A stretch of DNA of 64,000 nucleotides from assembly GCA_030651575.1 (NCBI GenBank), contig JAUSFB010000032.1:396001-460000 (forward strand). Reading direction: 5' to 3'. The translations under genes were made by a program, and so were the position numbers. This document shows positions 1 to 8,511 of the stretch, piece after piece; the stretch's first letter is position 1; every line of letters starts with the position of its first letter. The notes beneath the pieces are model-generated. The model saw nothing but the letters and a program-made list of their open reading frames with translations, made no database searches and was not told the origin of the DNA. The stretch comes from Phaeospirillum sp. GTDB taxonomy: Bacteria > Pseudomonadota > Alphaproteobacteria > Rhodospirillales > Magnetospirillaceae.

Positions 1-1329
1 GAGACCCGGCTGGCGGGGCGATTGTCAGGGGGCATGAAGCAGAAACTGGGGCTGGCCTGCGCCCTGATCGCCACGCCCAGGCTGCTGCTGCTGGACGAGC
101 CCTCGGTGGGAGTGGATCCGGTCTCGCGCCGGGAATTGTGGCGCATGGTCCACGGTCTGGCCGAGGACGGAGTCGGCGTGCTGTGGAGCACCGCCTATCT
201 GGACGAGGCCGAACGCTGCCACTCGGTGCTGCTGCTGGATCAGGGCAGGTTGCTCCGTGACGGCGACCCGGCGGCCATGACGCGGCACTTCGAGGGCCGC
301 TCGTTCGTGGTGCGCGGCATGACCGACAAGCGGGCGACCCAATCCGCCGCCCGCGCCCGCGCGGACGTGACCGATGCACTGATCCAAGGTGCGGGCGTCC
401 GGCTGGTGATGGTCGAGAATGCCGCTCCTCCGCTGGCGTCCACCCTGACCGATTCGCCCGGCGCTACGGTGAAACCGGCTCCGCCGCGCTTCGAGGATGC
501 CTTTGTCGCCCTGCTGGAGCACCGCGACGCGGCCATTCCGCCATTACCGACCTGGAGGCCTCGCGGTGGCGGCGGAATCACGGTCGAGGCCAGGGGACTG
601 ACCCGGCGCTTTGGTGATTTCGTCGCGGTGGACCGGGTGGATTTCACGATGGCGGCAGGTGAAATCCTTGGTCTGCTCGGTCCCAACGGCGCCGGAAAAT
701 CCACCACATTCCGCATGTTATGCGGCCTGCTGCCGCCCTCGGCCGGCGAGGCCAGGACCGCTGGCATCGATCTGGCGCGCGCGGCGCCCGAGGCCCGTCA
801 GCGGCTTGGCTATATGTCGCAGAAATTCTCGCTCTATCCCGATCTCAGCGTGCGTCAGAACCTGAACTTTTTCGCCGGTGTCTATGGCCTTGCCGGCCCC
901 CGCCGCCGCGACGCCATCGCCCGCATGATCGAGGTGTTCGGCCTGGGGCGCATGGTCGACCGAAACGCCGGCGGCCTGCCGCTGGGCTTCAAGCAGCGGC
1001 TCGCCCTGGCCGCCGCCATCATGCACGGACCGGACATCTTGTTTCTCGACGAGCCGACCTCCGGCGTCGATCCGCTGGTCCGTCGCGAATTCTGGGGCCA
1101 TATCAACGCCATGGCGGCGGAAGGGGTCTCGGTTCTGGTCACCACCCACTTCCTCGACGAGGCGGAATATTGCGACCGCATCGGCATCATCCATCGCGGC
1201 CGCATGATAGCCCTGGACGCCCCCGACGCCATCAAGGCCGGCATCCGCTCCGCCACCCTGCCCGATCCATCGCTGGAAGACGCCTTCGTCGCCCTGGTGG
1301 AACGCGCCGACCGGAGGCGAGAGTCATGA
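1..1329 (+). CDS. Tandem-ATPase subunit of an ABC-2 type exporter (5' end outside window)
   Basis: The reading frame is open from the first base, so the N-terminus lies upstream. What remains is the end of one ABC ATPase domain (signature LSGGMKQ near visible residue 8, Walker B LLLLDEP near 27) and a complete second ABC domain: Walker A GPNGAGKST near 227, a PLGFKQ-type signature near 325 and Walker B ILFLDEP near 346. Two ATPase domains in one chain, followed by two ABC-2 permeases, is the layout of the YhiH/RbbA-type drug and antibiotic exporters (family knowledge). Its stop overlaps the next start (ATGA), so it is translationally coupled to the permeases. The exported substrate cannot be read from the sequence. 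A periplasmic adaptor (HlyD type) would be expected just upstream, outside the window. Confidence 0.9.
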   Translation, partial: ETRLAGRLSGGMKQKLGLACALIATPRLLLLDEPSVGVDPVSRRELWRMVHGLAEDGVGVLWSTAYLDEAERCHSVLLLDQGRLLRDGDPAAMTRHFEGRSFVVRGMTDKRATQSAARARADVTDALIQGAGVRLVMVENAAPPLASTLTDSPGATVKPAPPRFEDAFVALLEHRDAAIPPLPTWRPRGGGGITVEARGLTRRFGDFVAVDRVDFTMAAGEILGLLGPNGAGKSTTFRMLCGLLPPSAGEARTAGIDLARAAPEARQRLGYMSQKFSLYPDLSVRQNLNFFAGVYGLAGPRRRDAIARMIEVFGLGRMVDRNAGGLPLGFKQRLALAAAIMHGPDILFLDEPTSGVDPLVRREFWGHINAMAAEGVSVLVTTHFLDEAEYCDRIGIIHRGRMIALDAPDAIKAGIRSATLPDPSLEDAFVALVERADRRRES

Positions 1330-2441
1330 ATTCCCGCCGCCTGGGCGCGCTGATCCGCAAGGAAACCCTCCAGATCATCCGCGATCCGTCCAGCATCGTC
1401 ATCGCCCTGGTCATGCCGGTGATTTTGCTGCTGCTGTTCGGCTATGGAGTCTCGCTGGACACCAATAACGTCCGGCTGGCGGTGGTGGTGGAAAACCCTG
1501 CTCCCGCCGCGTCCAGCCTGGTCAGAGCCTTCGCGGACTCGCCGTTTTTCCGGGTCGCCGAACTGCGCCATCGCGCCGAGGCGGAACACGGCATGGTGAC
1601 CGGGCGTTTCAAGGGAATCGTGGTGGTCCCGGCCGCATTCGCCGCCCAGGCGGGGCGTGCCGACCACGCCCCCATCCAGATCCTGCTGGACGGCGCCGAC
1701 GCCAATACCGCCCGGCTGGTGCGCGGCTATGTGGAAGGGGTCTGGAGCAAGTGGCTGGCCCACGAAGCCGGCCTGCGGGGGCACGGCCTTTTATCGCCAG
1801 TCGCCGTCGAGCCCCGGGTCTGGTTCAATCCCCAGCTCTTGTCGCGCGACGTCCTGGTCCCCGGCCTGATCGCCATCAACATGACCCTGGTCGGCACCCT
1901 GCTCACCGCCCTGGTGGTGGCGCGGGAGTGGGAGCGCGGCACCATGGAAGCCATGATCGCCACTCCGGTCTCGGTGGCGGAAATCCTGGTGGGCAAACTG
2001 GCGCCCTATTTCATCCTGGGCATGGCGGGGATGGCCTTGTCGGTAGTCTTGGGCATCGCCTTGTTCCAGGTGCCGTTACGAGGCTCGCTCTGGGTGCTGA
2101 CGGCGGTCTCGGCCCTGTTCCTGATCGGGGCGCTGGCCATGGGGCTGCTGATCTCGACGGTGGCGAAGAATCAGTTCGTCGCCGGCCAGATCGCCATCAT
2201 CAGCGCCTTTCTGCCCGCCTTCATGCTATCGGGCTTCGTGTTCGAGCCCTCCAGCGCCCCGGTCTGGATCGAGCTGTTGAGCCGGATCGTCGCCGCCCGC
2301 TACTTTGTCGCAATCCTTCAGACCGTGTTCCTGGCCGGCGACCTGTGGAGCGTCATCTTGCCCAACTGCGCCGCCCTGGCCGCCATCGCCGCCGTCTTCC
2401 TGGCGGTGACGCTGCGCCGCACCCACAAGCGCCTGGAGTAG
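1326..2441 (+). CDS. ABC-2 type exporter permease (first)
   Basis: 371 residues with the ABC-2 membrane topology: one N-terminal membrane segment (about residues 22-42), a long extracytoplasmic loop, then five hydrophobic segments in the C-terminal half. The motif VWFNPQ just before the second segment and the region around AREWERGTMEAM are typical of YhiI/YhhJ-type permeases. The ATG overlaps the stop of the tandem ATPase by 4 bp, which fixes the start much better than any upstream codon in the same frame. It should pair with the permease encoded 4 bp downstream to form the membrane pore driven by the tandem ATPase. Substrate unknown. Confidence 0.9.
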   Translation: MNSRRLGALIRKETLQIIRDPSSIVIALVMPVILLLLFGYGVSLDTNNVRLAVVVENPAPAASSLVRAFADSPFFRVAELRHRAEAEHGMVTGRFKGIVVVPAAFAAQAGRADHAPIQILLDGADANTARLVRGYVEGVWSKWLAHEAGLRGHGLLSPVAVEPRVWFNPQLLSRDVLVPGLIAINMTLVGTLLTALVVAREWERGTMEAMIATPVSVAEILVGKLAPYFILGMAGMALSVVLGIALFQVPLRGSLWVLTAVSALFLIGALAMGLLISTVAKNQFVAGQIAIISAFLPAFMLSGFVFEPSSAPVWIELLSRIVAARYFVAILQTVFLAGDLWSVILPNCAALAAIAAVFLAVTLRRTHKRLE

Positions 2442-2445
2442 CCAT

Positions 2446-3555
2446 ATGCCGGGACGCATCCTCGCCCTGATCATCAAGGAGATGCTGGCGGTCTGGCGCG
2501 ACCGGAAAAGCCGCTTCGTGCTGATCGTACCGCCACTGATCCAACTGGTGGTGTTCTCCTATGCCGCCACCTATGACGTCACCCATGTGACCATGGCGGT
2601 GCTGAACGAGGACGGCGGTCTGGCCGGGCGGGAGTTGCTGGCCCGGTTCGAGGGCGCTCCCGCTTTCGACCGGATCGTCCGGGTGGCCGACGAGAAGCAG
2701 ATGGCGGCGGCCATCGATTCGCGTGCCGTCATGCTGGCCTTGCGGCTGCCTCAGGACTTCTCACGCCGGATCGAGGCCGGCGGGTCGGCCCCGGTTCAAG
2801 TGATCCTGGACGGACGACGCTCGAACACCGCCCAGATCGCCATGGGCTACGCCAACGTCATCATCACCGCCCATAACCACGAACTGACGGCGGCCCGAGG
2901 CCTGACGGCGGCGCCGGGCGCTCTGGCGGTCCGAGTCTGGTTCAACCCCAACCTGGACAGCCTGTGGGTGGTGGTTCCCGGTCTGGTGGGCATCCTGACC
3001 CAGGTGGTGGCGCTGGTGGTGACGGCGTTGTCGGTGGCGCGCGAGCGCGAGCTTGGCACTTTCGAGCAATTGCTGGTGACGCCGCTGCGACCCTGGGAGA
3101 TTCTGCTGGGCAAGACCGCCCCCGCCCTGCTGATCGGCCTGATCGAGGGTTCCATCATCCTGATGGCGGCGCAGCTGTGGTTCCAGGTGCCGTTCATCGG
3201 CTCGATTCCGCTGCTCTACGGGGCGCTGGTGGCGTTTCTGCTGTCGATCATCGGCGTCGGGCTGTTCATCTCGGCAGTATCTTCCACCCAGCAGCAGGCG
3301 ATCCTGGGGGCGTTCTTCTTCCTGGTGCCGACCATGACCCTGTCGGGCTTCGCCACGCCGGTGGAGAACATGCCGGACTGGCTTCAGGTGGCGACCCTGG
3401 CCAACCCCATCCGCCATATTCTAACGCTGATGCATGGCCTGTTCCTCAAGGATCTGCCGGCGGCGCAGGCCTGGGACAGCATCTGGCCCATGCTGGCGAT
3501 CGCCGCCGTGACTCTGCCGGGCGCGGCCTGGCTATTCCGAAAAAGGCTGTACTGA
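2446..3555 (+). CDS. ABC-2 type exporter permease (second)
   Basis: 369 residues, a paralogue of the preceding permease with the same layout: an N-terminal membrane helix (about 24-42), a periplasmic domain containing the repeated VWFNPN motif, then a C-terminal block of five membrane helices beginning near WVVVPGLVG. The conserved ARERELGTFEQLLVTPL loop lies between helices 2 and 3. It starts 4 bp after the previous stop and is the last gene of the exporter operon; the next gene is on the opposite strand. The two permeases are different enough that they probably form a heterodimer. Confidence 0.9.
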   Translation: MPGRILALIIKEMLAVWRDRKSRFVLIVPPLIQLVVFSYAATYDVTHVTMAVLNEDGGLAGRELLARFEGAPAFDRIVRVADEKQMAAAIDSRAVMLALRLPQDFSRRIEAGGSAPVQVILDGRRSNTAQIAMGYANVIITAHNHELTAARGLTAAPGALAVRVWFNPNLDSLWVVVPGLVGILTQVVALVVTALSVARERELGTFEQLLVTPLRPWEILLGKTAPALLIGLIEGSIILMAAQLWFQVPFIGSIPLLYGALVAFLLSIIGVGLFISAVSSTQQQAILGAFFFLVPTMTLSGFATPVENMPDWLQVATLANPIRHILTLMHGLFLKDLPAAQAWDSIWPMLAIAAVTLPGAAWLFRKRLY

Positions 3556-3596
3556 CGCCGCCCTGGAGGAACCCGCAGCGGTGATCCGGCTTTGCT

Positions 3597-4331
3597 CTAA
3601 TCGGGCAGGCCGCGACGGGCGCGGTCGGCCGCCGCCAGGGCGGCTTCGGCGTTTTCACCCCCCGTCAGGACGTGATAGCCGGAAAACATGGCGAAGCTGT
3701 AAGGTTGGTTCAGCCACTGGAAGGGTTGGAGATTGATGCGCCCCATCACTTGGCGCACCTTGTCGCGGGCGGCATAAAGGTCGGTACCGGGAAGCAGGAC
3801 CGCGAAGTCGCTGCCCCCCATCAGCCCGATCTGATCGGTACTGCGCAACGCCCCCACCAGATTGGCGCAAACATGGCGCAAGGCCCCGTCCCCGGCGGAG
3901 ATGCCGTGAATCTGTCGGATATGCTCGACCCCATTGACGTGAAGAACCGCCAGGGTGCCCTGGCCGCCGCCGGTGGCCAACAGCGACTCCATTTCCCGCA
4001 TGAAGCCGCGCCGGTTCAGGGCCGGAACCACCGGATCGCGCTCGGACAGTCCTTCGAGATGGGCTTGCCGGCGACGGTGCTGGGCGTCCATCCATCGCAG
4101 CCGGTCGAACTCGGCCAGCATTCCGGTCACCAGCCGCAACACCTCCGGCGTGATCACGCCTTCGGGCAGACCGAGAATGGACGCCACATCCGAGACGGAG
4201 TGTTCAGTCTGGGGGGGCTGATTGTGAGGATAGGGCGACTGGTGCGGGCCGTGATAAGAGTCCTGCTCGCGCACGTACTCGTTGACGTGCCCGACAGAGG
4301 AGACCGGATCAGTACGGAACTGGTTGGCCAT
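3597..4331 (-). CDS. Degenerate GGDEF-domain protein with conserved c-di-GMP I-site
   Basis: 244 residues. About 75 polar N-terminal residues (Gln/His/Pro rich) are followed by a short helical linker and a GGDEF fold (about residues 95-240). The catalytic signature reads GGSDF instead of GG(D/E)EF. The metal-binding Asp that normally follows the first strand is not recognisable: the segment reads LHVNGVEHIRQIHG. An RSTD sequence lies exactly five residues before GGSDF, the position of the RxxD allosteric I-site in active enzymes such as PleD. I infer that the protein cannot make c-di-GMP but could bind it, as the non-catalytic GGDEF protein PopA does. It has no membrane segment. It is transcribed divergently from purE. 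Confidence 0.8.
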   Translation of the reverse strand: MANQFRTDPVSSVGHVNEYVREQDSYHGPHQSPYPHNQPPQTEHSVSDVASILGLPEGVITPEVLRLVTGMLAEFDRLRWMDAQHRRRQAHLEGLSERDPVVPALNRRGFMREMESLLATGGGQGTLAVLHVNGVEHIRQIHGISAGDGALRHVCANLVGALRSTDQIGLMGGSDFAVLLPGTDLYAARDKVRQVMGRINLQPFQWLNQPYSFAMFSGYHVLTGGENAEAALAAADRARRGLPD

Positions 4332-4469
4332 TTCTTATCCTGGATTTCACGATCGATCCTATCATGATCGCAACTTCATGTCCTGAATTTCGGCAATACG
4401 GCCTTGCGTCATCCGGATCGATCCCTATAATTCCGCCCTTTCTTTAACCGCTTACGGCGAGGTAGCCGC

Positions 4470-4991
4470 ATGGTCACCACTTTGGCGCCCCAGGTCGGCA
4501 TCATCATGGGCAGCCAGTCCGATTGGGAGACCATGCGCCACGCGGCCGCCACCCTGGCCGAGCTGGGAATCGCCTTTGAAACCCGCGTCGTATCGGCCCA
4601 TCGCACCCCCAAGCGGTTGTACGACTATGCCGGATCGGCTCGGGACCGCGGCCTCAAGGTGATTATCGCCGGGGCTGGCGGCGCCGCCCACCTGCCCGGC
4701 ATGACCGCCGCCATGACCCCCCTGCCGGTATTCGGCGTCCCGGTCGAGAGCAAGGCGCTCAGGGGCCAGGACTCGCTGCTATCCATCGTCCAGATGCCCG
4801 GCGGCATCCCGGTGGGAACCCTGGCCATCGGCAAGCCCGGCGCCATCAACGCCGCCCTGCTGGCCGGCGCGGTGCTGGCGCTGATGGACCCAGGGATCGC
4901 GGCCGCCCTCGACGCATGGCGAGCCCGTCAGAGCGAGGCGGTCGCCGAGGCCCCGGCCGACCCCGAAAACCCGGACCTGATCCGCCCGTGA
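4470..4991 (+). CDS. purE: N5-carboxyaminoimidazole ribonucleotide mutase (PurE)
   Basis: 173 residues, the normal size for class I PurE. It moves the carboxyl group of N5-CAIR to C4 of the imidazole ring in de novo purine synthesis, acting after PurK. The family motifs are present: the phosphate-binding GSQSDW near residue 13, VVSAHRTP near 40, [11 protein letters not shown] near 70, and a Gly-rich C-terminal region with MPGGIPVGT. The final 20 residues are an acidic, Pro-rich tail. The stop overlaps the GTG start of purK, so the two enzymes of the two-step route are co-translated. A short AT-rich gap separates it from the divergent GGDEF gene and must hold both promoters. Confidence 0.97.
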   Translation: MVTTLAPQVGIIMGSQSDWETMRHAAATLAELGIAFETRVVSAHRTPKRLYDYAGSARDRGLKVIIAGAGGAAHLPGMTAAMTPLPVFGVPVESKALRGQDSLLSIVQMPGGIPVGTLAIGKPGAINAALLAGAVLALMDPGIAAALDAWRARQSEAVAEAPADPENPDLIRP

Positions 4992-6100
4992 GCGCGGACT
5001 CCCCGATCCGTCCCCTGCCTCCGGGCAGCACCATCGGCATGATCGGCGGCGGTCAACTGGGGCGCATGGCGGCCCAGGCGGCGGCCCAACTGGGCTATCT
5101 GGTCCATGTCTTTTCCCCCGACAAGGACGGCCCCGCCGCCCAGGTCTCGGCCGCCGTGACCGTTGCGGACTATTCCGATCAGGCCGCCATCGAGGCGTTT
5201 GCCCGCACGGTTGACGTCGTCACCTTCGAGTTCGAAAATATTCCGGCCGAGAGCGTCCGCCGCATGGCCTCCCACGTCCCCGTGCGGCCGTGCTGGAGCG
5301 TGCTGGAGGTCGCCCAGGACCGCATCAACGAAAAGCGCTTTTTCGCCTCCATCGGCGTCGCGACCGCGCCGTGGCGCGAAGTGGGAAGCCTGGCTGAACT
5401 GACCGCCGCCGTGGCCGAGATCGGCCGGCCGGCCGTGTTGAAGACGGCGCGGCTGGGCTATGACGGCAAGGGACAGGTCAAGATCGGCCCCGACACCGAT
5501 CTGGCCGAGGCCTGGAACGCCCTGGGCGCCGGACTGAAAAGCGCAGGCGCCGGCGTGCTGGAGGGCTTCATCGACTTCGAGGGTGAAATCTCGGTGATCG
5601 TCGCGCGCGGCGTCGATGGCGGCTGGGCCGCCTTCGACCCGGTGTGGAACATCCACCGCGACCACATTCTCGACACCACCACGGCCCCCGCGCCCATTTT
5701 GCCACAAATGGCCGAGGCCGCCATGGACATCGCCCACCGCGCCGCCGAGGCCCTGGGCGTCGTCGGCCTGCTGGCGGTCGAGATGTTCGTCACCAAGGAC
5801 GGGCTGCTGGTCAATGAGATGGCGCCCCGGCCGCACAATTCCGGTCATTGGACCATGGATGCCTGCGTCACCGATCAGTTCGAGCAGTTCGTTCGCGCCG
5901 TCTGCGGCCTGCCGCTGGGATCGCCCGAGCGCCATTCCGATGCTGAAATGAAGAATTTGATCGGCGACGATGTGGATCAGTGGCTGACCATCCTCGGCGA
6001 CCCCCACGCCAAGCTTCACCTCTATGGCAAGGCTGAGGCCCGGCCGGGGCGCAAAATGGGCCATGTCAACCGGATCCGGCCACGCTCCGACCTCGGGTGA
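4988..6100 (+). CDS. purK: N5-carboxyaminoimidazole ribonucleotide synthase (PurK)
   Basis: 370 residues, an ATP-grasp enzyme that carboxylates AIR with bicarbonate and ATP to give N5-CAIR, the substrate of PurE. Visible motifs are the N-terminal nucleotide fold [11 protein letters not shown], the ATP-grasp lysine region [15 protein letters not shown], and the substrate/Mg region [14 protein letters not shown]. The GTG at 4988 is preferred because it overlaps the purE stop (GTGA). An ATG at 5039 would begin exactly at the glycine motif and leave no N-terminal strand. No terminator is obvious in the 111 bp before the DedA gene. Confidence 0.96.
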   Translation: MSADSPIRPLPPGSTIGMIGGGQLGRMAAQAAAQLGYLVHVFSPDKDGPAAQVSAAVTVADYSDQAAIEAFARTVDVVTFEFENIPAESVRRMASHVPVRPCWSVLEVAQDRINEKRFFASIGVATAPWREVGSLAELTAAVAEIGRPAVLKTARLGYDGKGQVKIGPDTDLAEAWNALGAGLKSAGAGVLEGFIDFEGEISVIVARGVDGGWAAFDPVWNIHRDHILDTTTAPAPILPQMAEAAMDIAHRAAEALGVVGLLAVEMFVTKDGLLVNEMAPRPHNSGHWTMDACVTDQFEQFVRAVCGLPLGSPERHSDAEMKNLIGDDVDQWLTILGDPHAKLHLYGKAEARPGRKMGHVNRIRPRSDLG

Positions 6101-6211
6101 CGAATGGCGTGGCGGTGACGATTTCGTAACCTGGCCATTTGGACGTTGACGCCTGCCCCCTTATTGCCGGATTTTTATCGGCGGTTTTGATTCCTTTGCC
6201 CAGGAGCCCCT

Positions 6212-6835
6212 TTGGAAGAGCTAGTGGTCCACGTCCTGAAGGAATACGGCTTCCTGCTTTATCCGTTCATCACCGCTTGGACTTTCGTCGAAGGCGAAAC
6301 CGTGGTGATCGTCACCGGAGTCCTGGCATCGGAAGGGCGATTCAAAATCAGTGTCGAGCTATTGGCGCTGGCGGCTATGACCGGAAGTTTTTTCGGTGAT
6401 CAGCTTTACTACTATATCGGCCGTAAATACGGCGCTCCGCTCCTGAAACGCTGGCCAAAGCTGACGACCAAGGTGGAATGGGCCTTCGAAGAGGTGAACC
6501 GGGCGCCGGCCATGTTCATCTTGTCGTTCCGCTGGATCTACGGGGTCCGCAACATCGCCCCCTTCATCGTCGGCATCGCCGGGGTTCCCCGCGTCAAGTA
6601 TCTGGTGCTGAACTTTATCGCCGCCGCCATCTGGGCCCACTGTTTCGCCTGGGGCGGCTATCTGATGGGCCGCAAGCTGGAAGACTGGCTGGGCGAGAGC
6701 AAGTGGTTCGTGCTGTTCGGCTTCATTTTCGTGATGATCGGCTTCGGCGTCTTCGGGGCTTTGCGCAGCAAGCGGAAATCCGCCGAATTATCCGGCGCCC
6801 AGACCGCTTCTCCCCCCTCCGAAGGCCAGACATGA
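6212..6835 (+). CDS. DedA/SNARE-associated family membrane protein
   Basis: 207 residues of the DedA (VTT domain) family of inner-membrane proteins, which in other bacteria flip undecaprenyl phosphate or other lipid carriers. Features seen: membrane-entering N-terminus, acidic FVEGETVV near residue 25, the GSFFGDQLYYYIGRKYG segment near 60, the arginine-containing RWIYGVRNIAPF loop near 105, and two C-terminal membrane helices. The start is TTG; AGGAG six bases upstream supports it. The stop overlaps the start of the cNMP-binding gene (ATGA), an unusual coupling that suggests the two products act together. The charged last 25 residues are cytoplasmic. Confidence 0.9.
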   Translation: MEELVVHVLKEYGFLLYPFITAWTFVEGETVVIVTGVLASEGRFKISVELLALAAMTGSFFGDQLYYYIGRKYGAPLLKRWPKLTTKVEWAFEEVNRAPAMFILSFRWIYGVRNIAPFIVGIAGVPRVKYLVLNFIAAAIWAHCFAWGGYLMGRKLEDWLGESKWFVLFGFIFVMIGFGVFGALRSKRKSAELSGAQTASPPSEGQT

Positions 6836-7479
6836 TGGATGCCGCGCCCACCCCCGAAGTCGCCGGGCAGAAGCTGGAGAAGGTCTCTCTCCCCTCGGGT
6901 GGGGTTCTGTTTCGCCAAGGCGACAAGGGCGACGCGGCCTATATCCTCGACAGCGGCAAGATCGTCATCTTCCAGCAGGTGGAAGGCCAGCGCGTCGAAC
7001 TGGACTCCATCAAACCGGGCGAGATCTTCGGTGAAATGGCCGTCATAGATCGCAGCGAGCGGATGGCGACCGCCGTCGCCGCCACCGATTGCGTCATCAC
7101 CCGCATCCCCGAACCGCTGTTCGCCGCCAAACTGGAAGGCACACACAAATTCGTCCGCGCCCTGGTCAACATGTTCATCAAGAATATCCGCAGTTCGCAC
7201 CGGATCTTCGTGCGTCGGCCACGCAGCTTCCGCGACAACATCAAGCTGATCCGCCATTTTTCCTTCAACATCAAACGCTACGCCAATTTGATGGATGACC
7301 GGCCGCTGGCCGAGGAGATGCTGACCGTCCTCGCCCGGCTGGAGCAAAGCGTCACCGATCTGTCCGAAATCGGACAGCGGGCCAAGGACAAGCGTCACGA
7401 CCATATCGTCGAGGACGGCGACCACAGCGACCTTGACCTGAAGGCGGTGATGGGCACCGAAGGCCGCCGCCAACTTTAG
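6832..7479 (+). CDS. Cyclic nucleotide-binding domain protein without HTH
   Basis: 215 residues. Residues about 15-130 form a CRP-type cNMP-binding barrel: LFRQGDKGDAAYILDSGKI, then FGEMAVIDRSERMATA, in which the GE pair and the Arg that contact the cyclic phosphate are present. The rest is helical and charged (Arg/Lys, then Asp/His rich) and shows no helix-turn-helix, so this is not a CRP-type regulator by itself. It is coupled to the DedA gene through an ATGA overlap, so the likely role is cyclic-nucleotide-dependent control of that membrane protein or of another partner (inference). It ends 118 bp before the convergent binding-protein gene. Confidence 0.85.
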   Translation: MMDAAPTPEVAGQKLEKVSLPSGGVLFRQGDKGDAAYILDSGKIVIFQQVEGQRVELDSIKPGEIFGEMAVIDRSERMATAVAATDCVITRIPEPLFAAKLEGTHKFVRALVNMFIKNIRSSHRIFVRRPRSFRDNIKLIRHFSFNIKRYANLMDDRPLAEEMLTVLARLEQSVTDLSEIGQRAKDKRHDHIVEDGDHSDLDLKAVMGTEGRRQL

Positions 7480-7515
7480 GGTCAATCGATATTCAAGCGG
7501 GCCTGACGGGAAATG

Positions 7516-7562
7516 GGCCACAGATAAAAGTATTCTCAATTCATCGGCGTTTATCTGTGGCC
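7516..7562. terminator. Perfect 13-bp inverted repeat between convergent genes
   Basis: GGCCACAGATAAA at 7516-7528 is matched exactly by its reverse complement at 7550-7562, with a 21-base loop. It lies between the ends of two convergent genes, so a bidirectional transcription stop is the simplest reading. The loop is long and there is no clear T-run, so a protein-binding or repeat-element role is also possible. Confidence 0.5.
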
Positions 7563-7597
7563 GAAATCTCTGTCGGAAAGACAGTCTGGGGCCATGC

Positions 7598-8398
7598 CTA
7601 CTTCAACTCGACGATGGCCTCCAGCCCATTGGCCTTGCCGGCGACGAGAAGACGACCGTCGCTCTTGGCGCGAACGACGAAACCGTCCATGACTTGCAGC
7701 CATTCGGCATCGTTCGGCGCCACGGCGTAGGCATAGGCGCTGGGAGCCAGCGGGGTCGGCGGCGACAGCAATCTGGCCCAATCGTGACGAGCCAGCATCT
7801 TGCGGCTATAGGGGTAATCCGTGACAAACAGGTCGGCACGCCCGCTCATGACCTCTTGCTCGCGAGCCTCGGATGTGGCGACCTCCACCAGCCTGGCCTG
7901 CTTCAACTGAGTCCTCATGACGTCGACCATGTAGGTTCCACTGGCGGCGGCGACCACGACGCCTTCCTTGTCCACATCGCCCCAGCCCTTGACGCTGGGA
8001 TGGGACTTGGTGGTGATCGCGTAAATTCCACTGCGCAGATACGGATGGGTGAAGGCCAGTTTCTCCTGCCGCGCCGGGGTGATGGCGACACCATGCATGG
8101 ACACGTCGCAACGGTCATTCAACAGATCATCGATCAGGGTCTTGAACGAGCTGTCGATAAAGCGAACCTGCACCCCCAGGTCCTTCGCCAACTCCCGCGC
8201 GAGGTCGATATCGATCCCTTCCAACTGTCCGGTGCGGGTGTTGCGGTAAGAGATCGAGTAGTAGTCGGGCCAGATGCAGACGCGGACTTCTCCGGCCTTG
8301 CGAATCCGCTCCAGCCGCCCCGATGCGGGTTGAGCCATGGTTGCGGTCGCGGCCGTCAGGGCCAGCAAGATCACGGTGGCAAGTGGAGCCAGCTTCAT
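7598..8398 (-). CDS. Periplasmic amino-acid-type substrate-binding protein (SBP family 3), orphan
   Basis: 266 residues. A cleavable signal peptide (residues 1-22, ending ATMA-Q) is followed by a family 3 solute-binding fold: VRVCIWPDYYSISY, GQLEGIDIDLARELA near 60, DVSMHGVAITPARQ near 100 and FVTDYPYSRKML near 185. Such proteins bind polar amino acids or related ligands. The start is set by GGGAGGG nine bases upstream. No ABC permease or ATPase lies nearby; the gene is divergent from a membrane sensor kinase, so it may deliver a ligand to that sensor or serve a transporter encoded elsewhere (inference). Confidence 0.88.
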   Translation of the reverse strand: MKLAPLATVILLALTAATATMAQPASGRLERIRKAGEVRVCIWPDYYSISYRNTRTGQLEGIDIDLARELAKDLGVQVRFIDSSFKTLIDDLLNDRCDVSMHGVAITPARQEKLAFTHPYLRSGIYAITTKSHPSVKGWGDVDKEGVVVAAASGTYMVDVMRTQLKQARLVEVATSEAREQEVMSGRADLFVTDYPYSRKMLARHDWARLLSPPTPLAPSAYAYAVAPNDAEWLQVMDGFVVRAKSDGRLLVAGKANGLEAIVELK

Positions 8399-8511
8399 TT
8401 TTCCCTCCCAATACGGAGGTGATATGCTATTCCAATGATACCATGCTTGGAAGGCAGAACAGTCACGACGCATCGCGGATAAAGCCGGCTCGTTCCTCTG
8501 CCTTGGGCAAC

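Noticed and set aside
720-1325. In-frame upstream extension of the first permease
   Set aside because: It overlaps the ATPase gene fully, reads as Arg/Pro/Gly noise, and the ATG at 1326 gives the expected N-terminus.
8415-8434. GGAGGTGAT followed by ATG just upstream of the PAS kinase
   Set aside because: The ATG at 8424 opens only a four-codon frame and is out of frame with the kinase; it might be a leader but nothing supports that.
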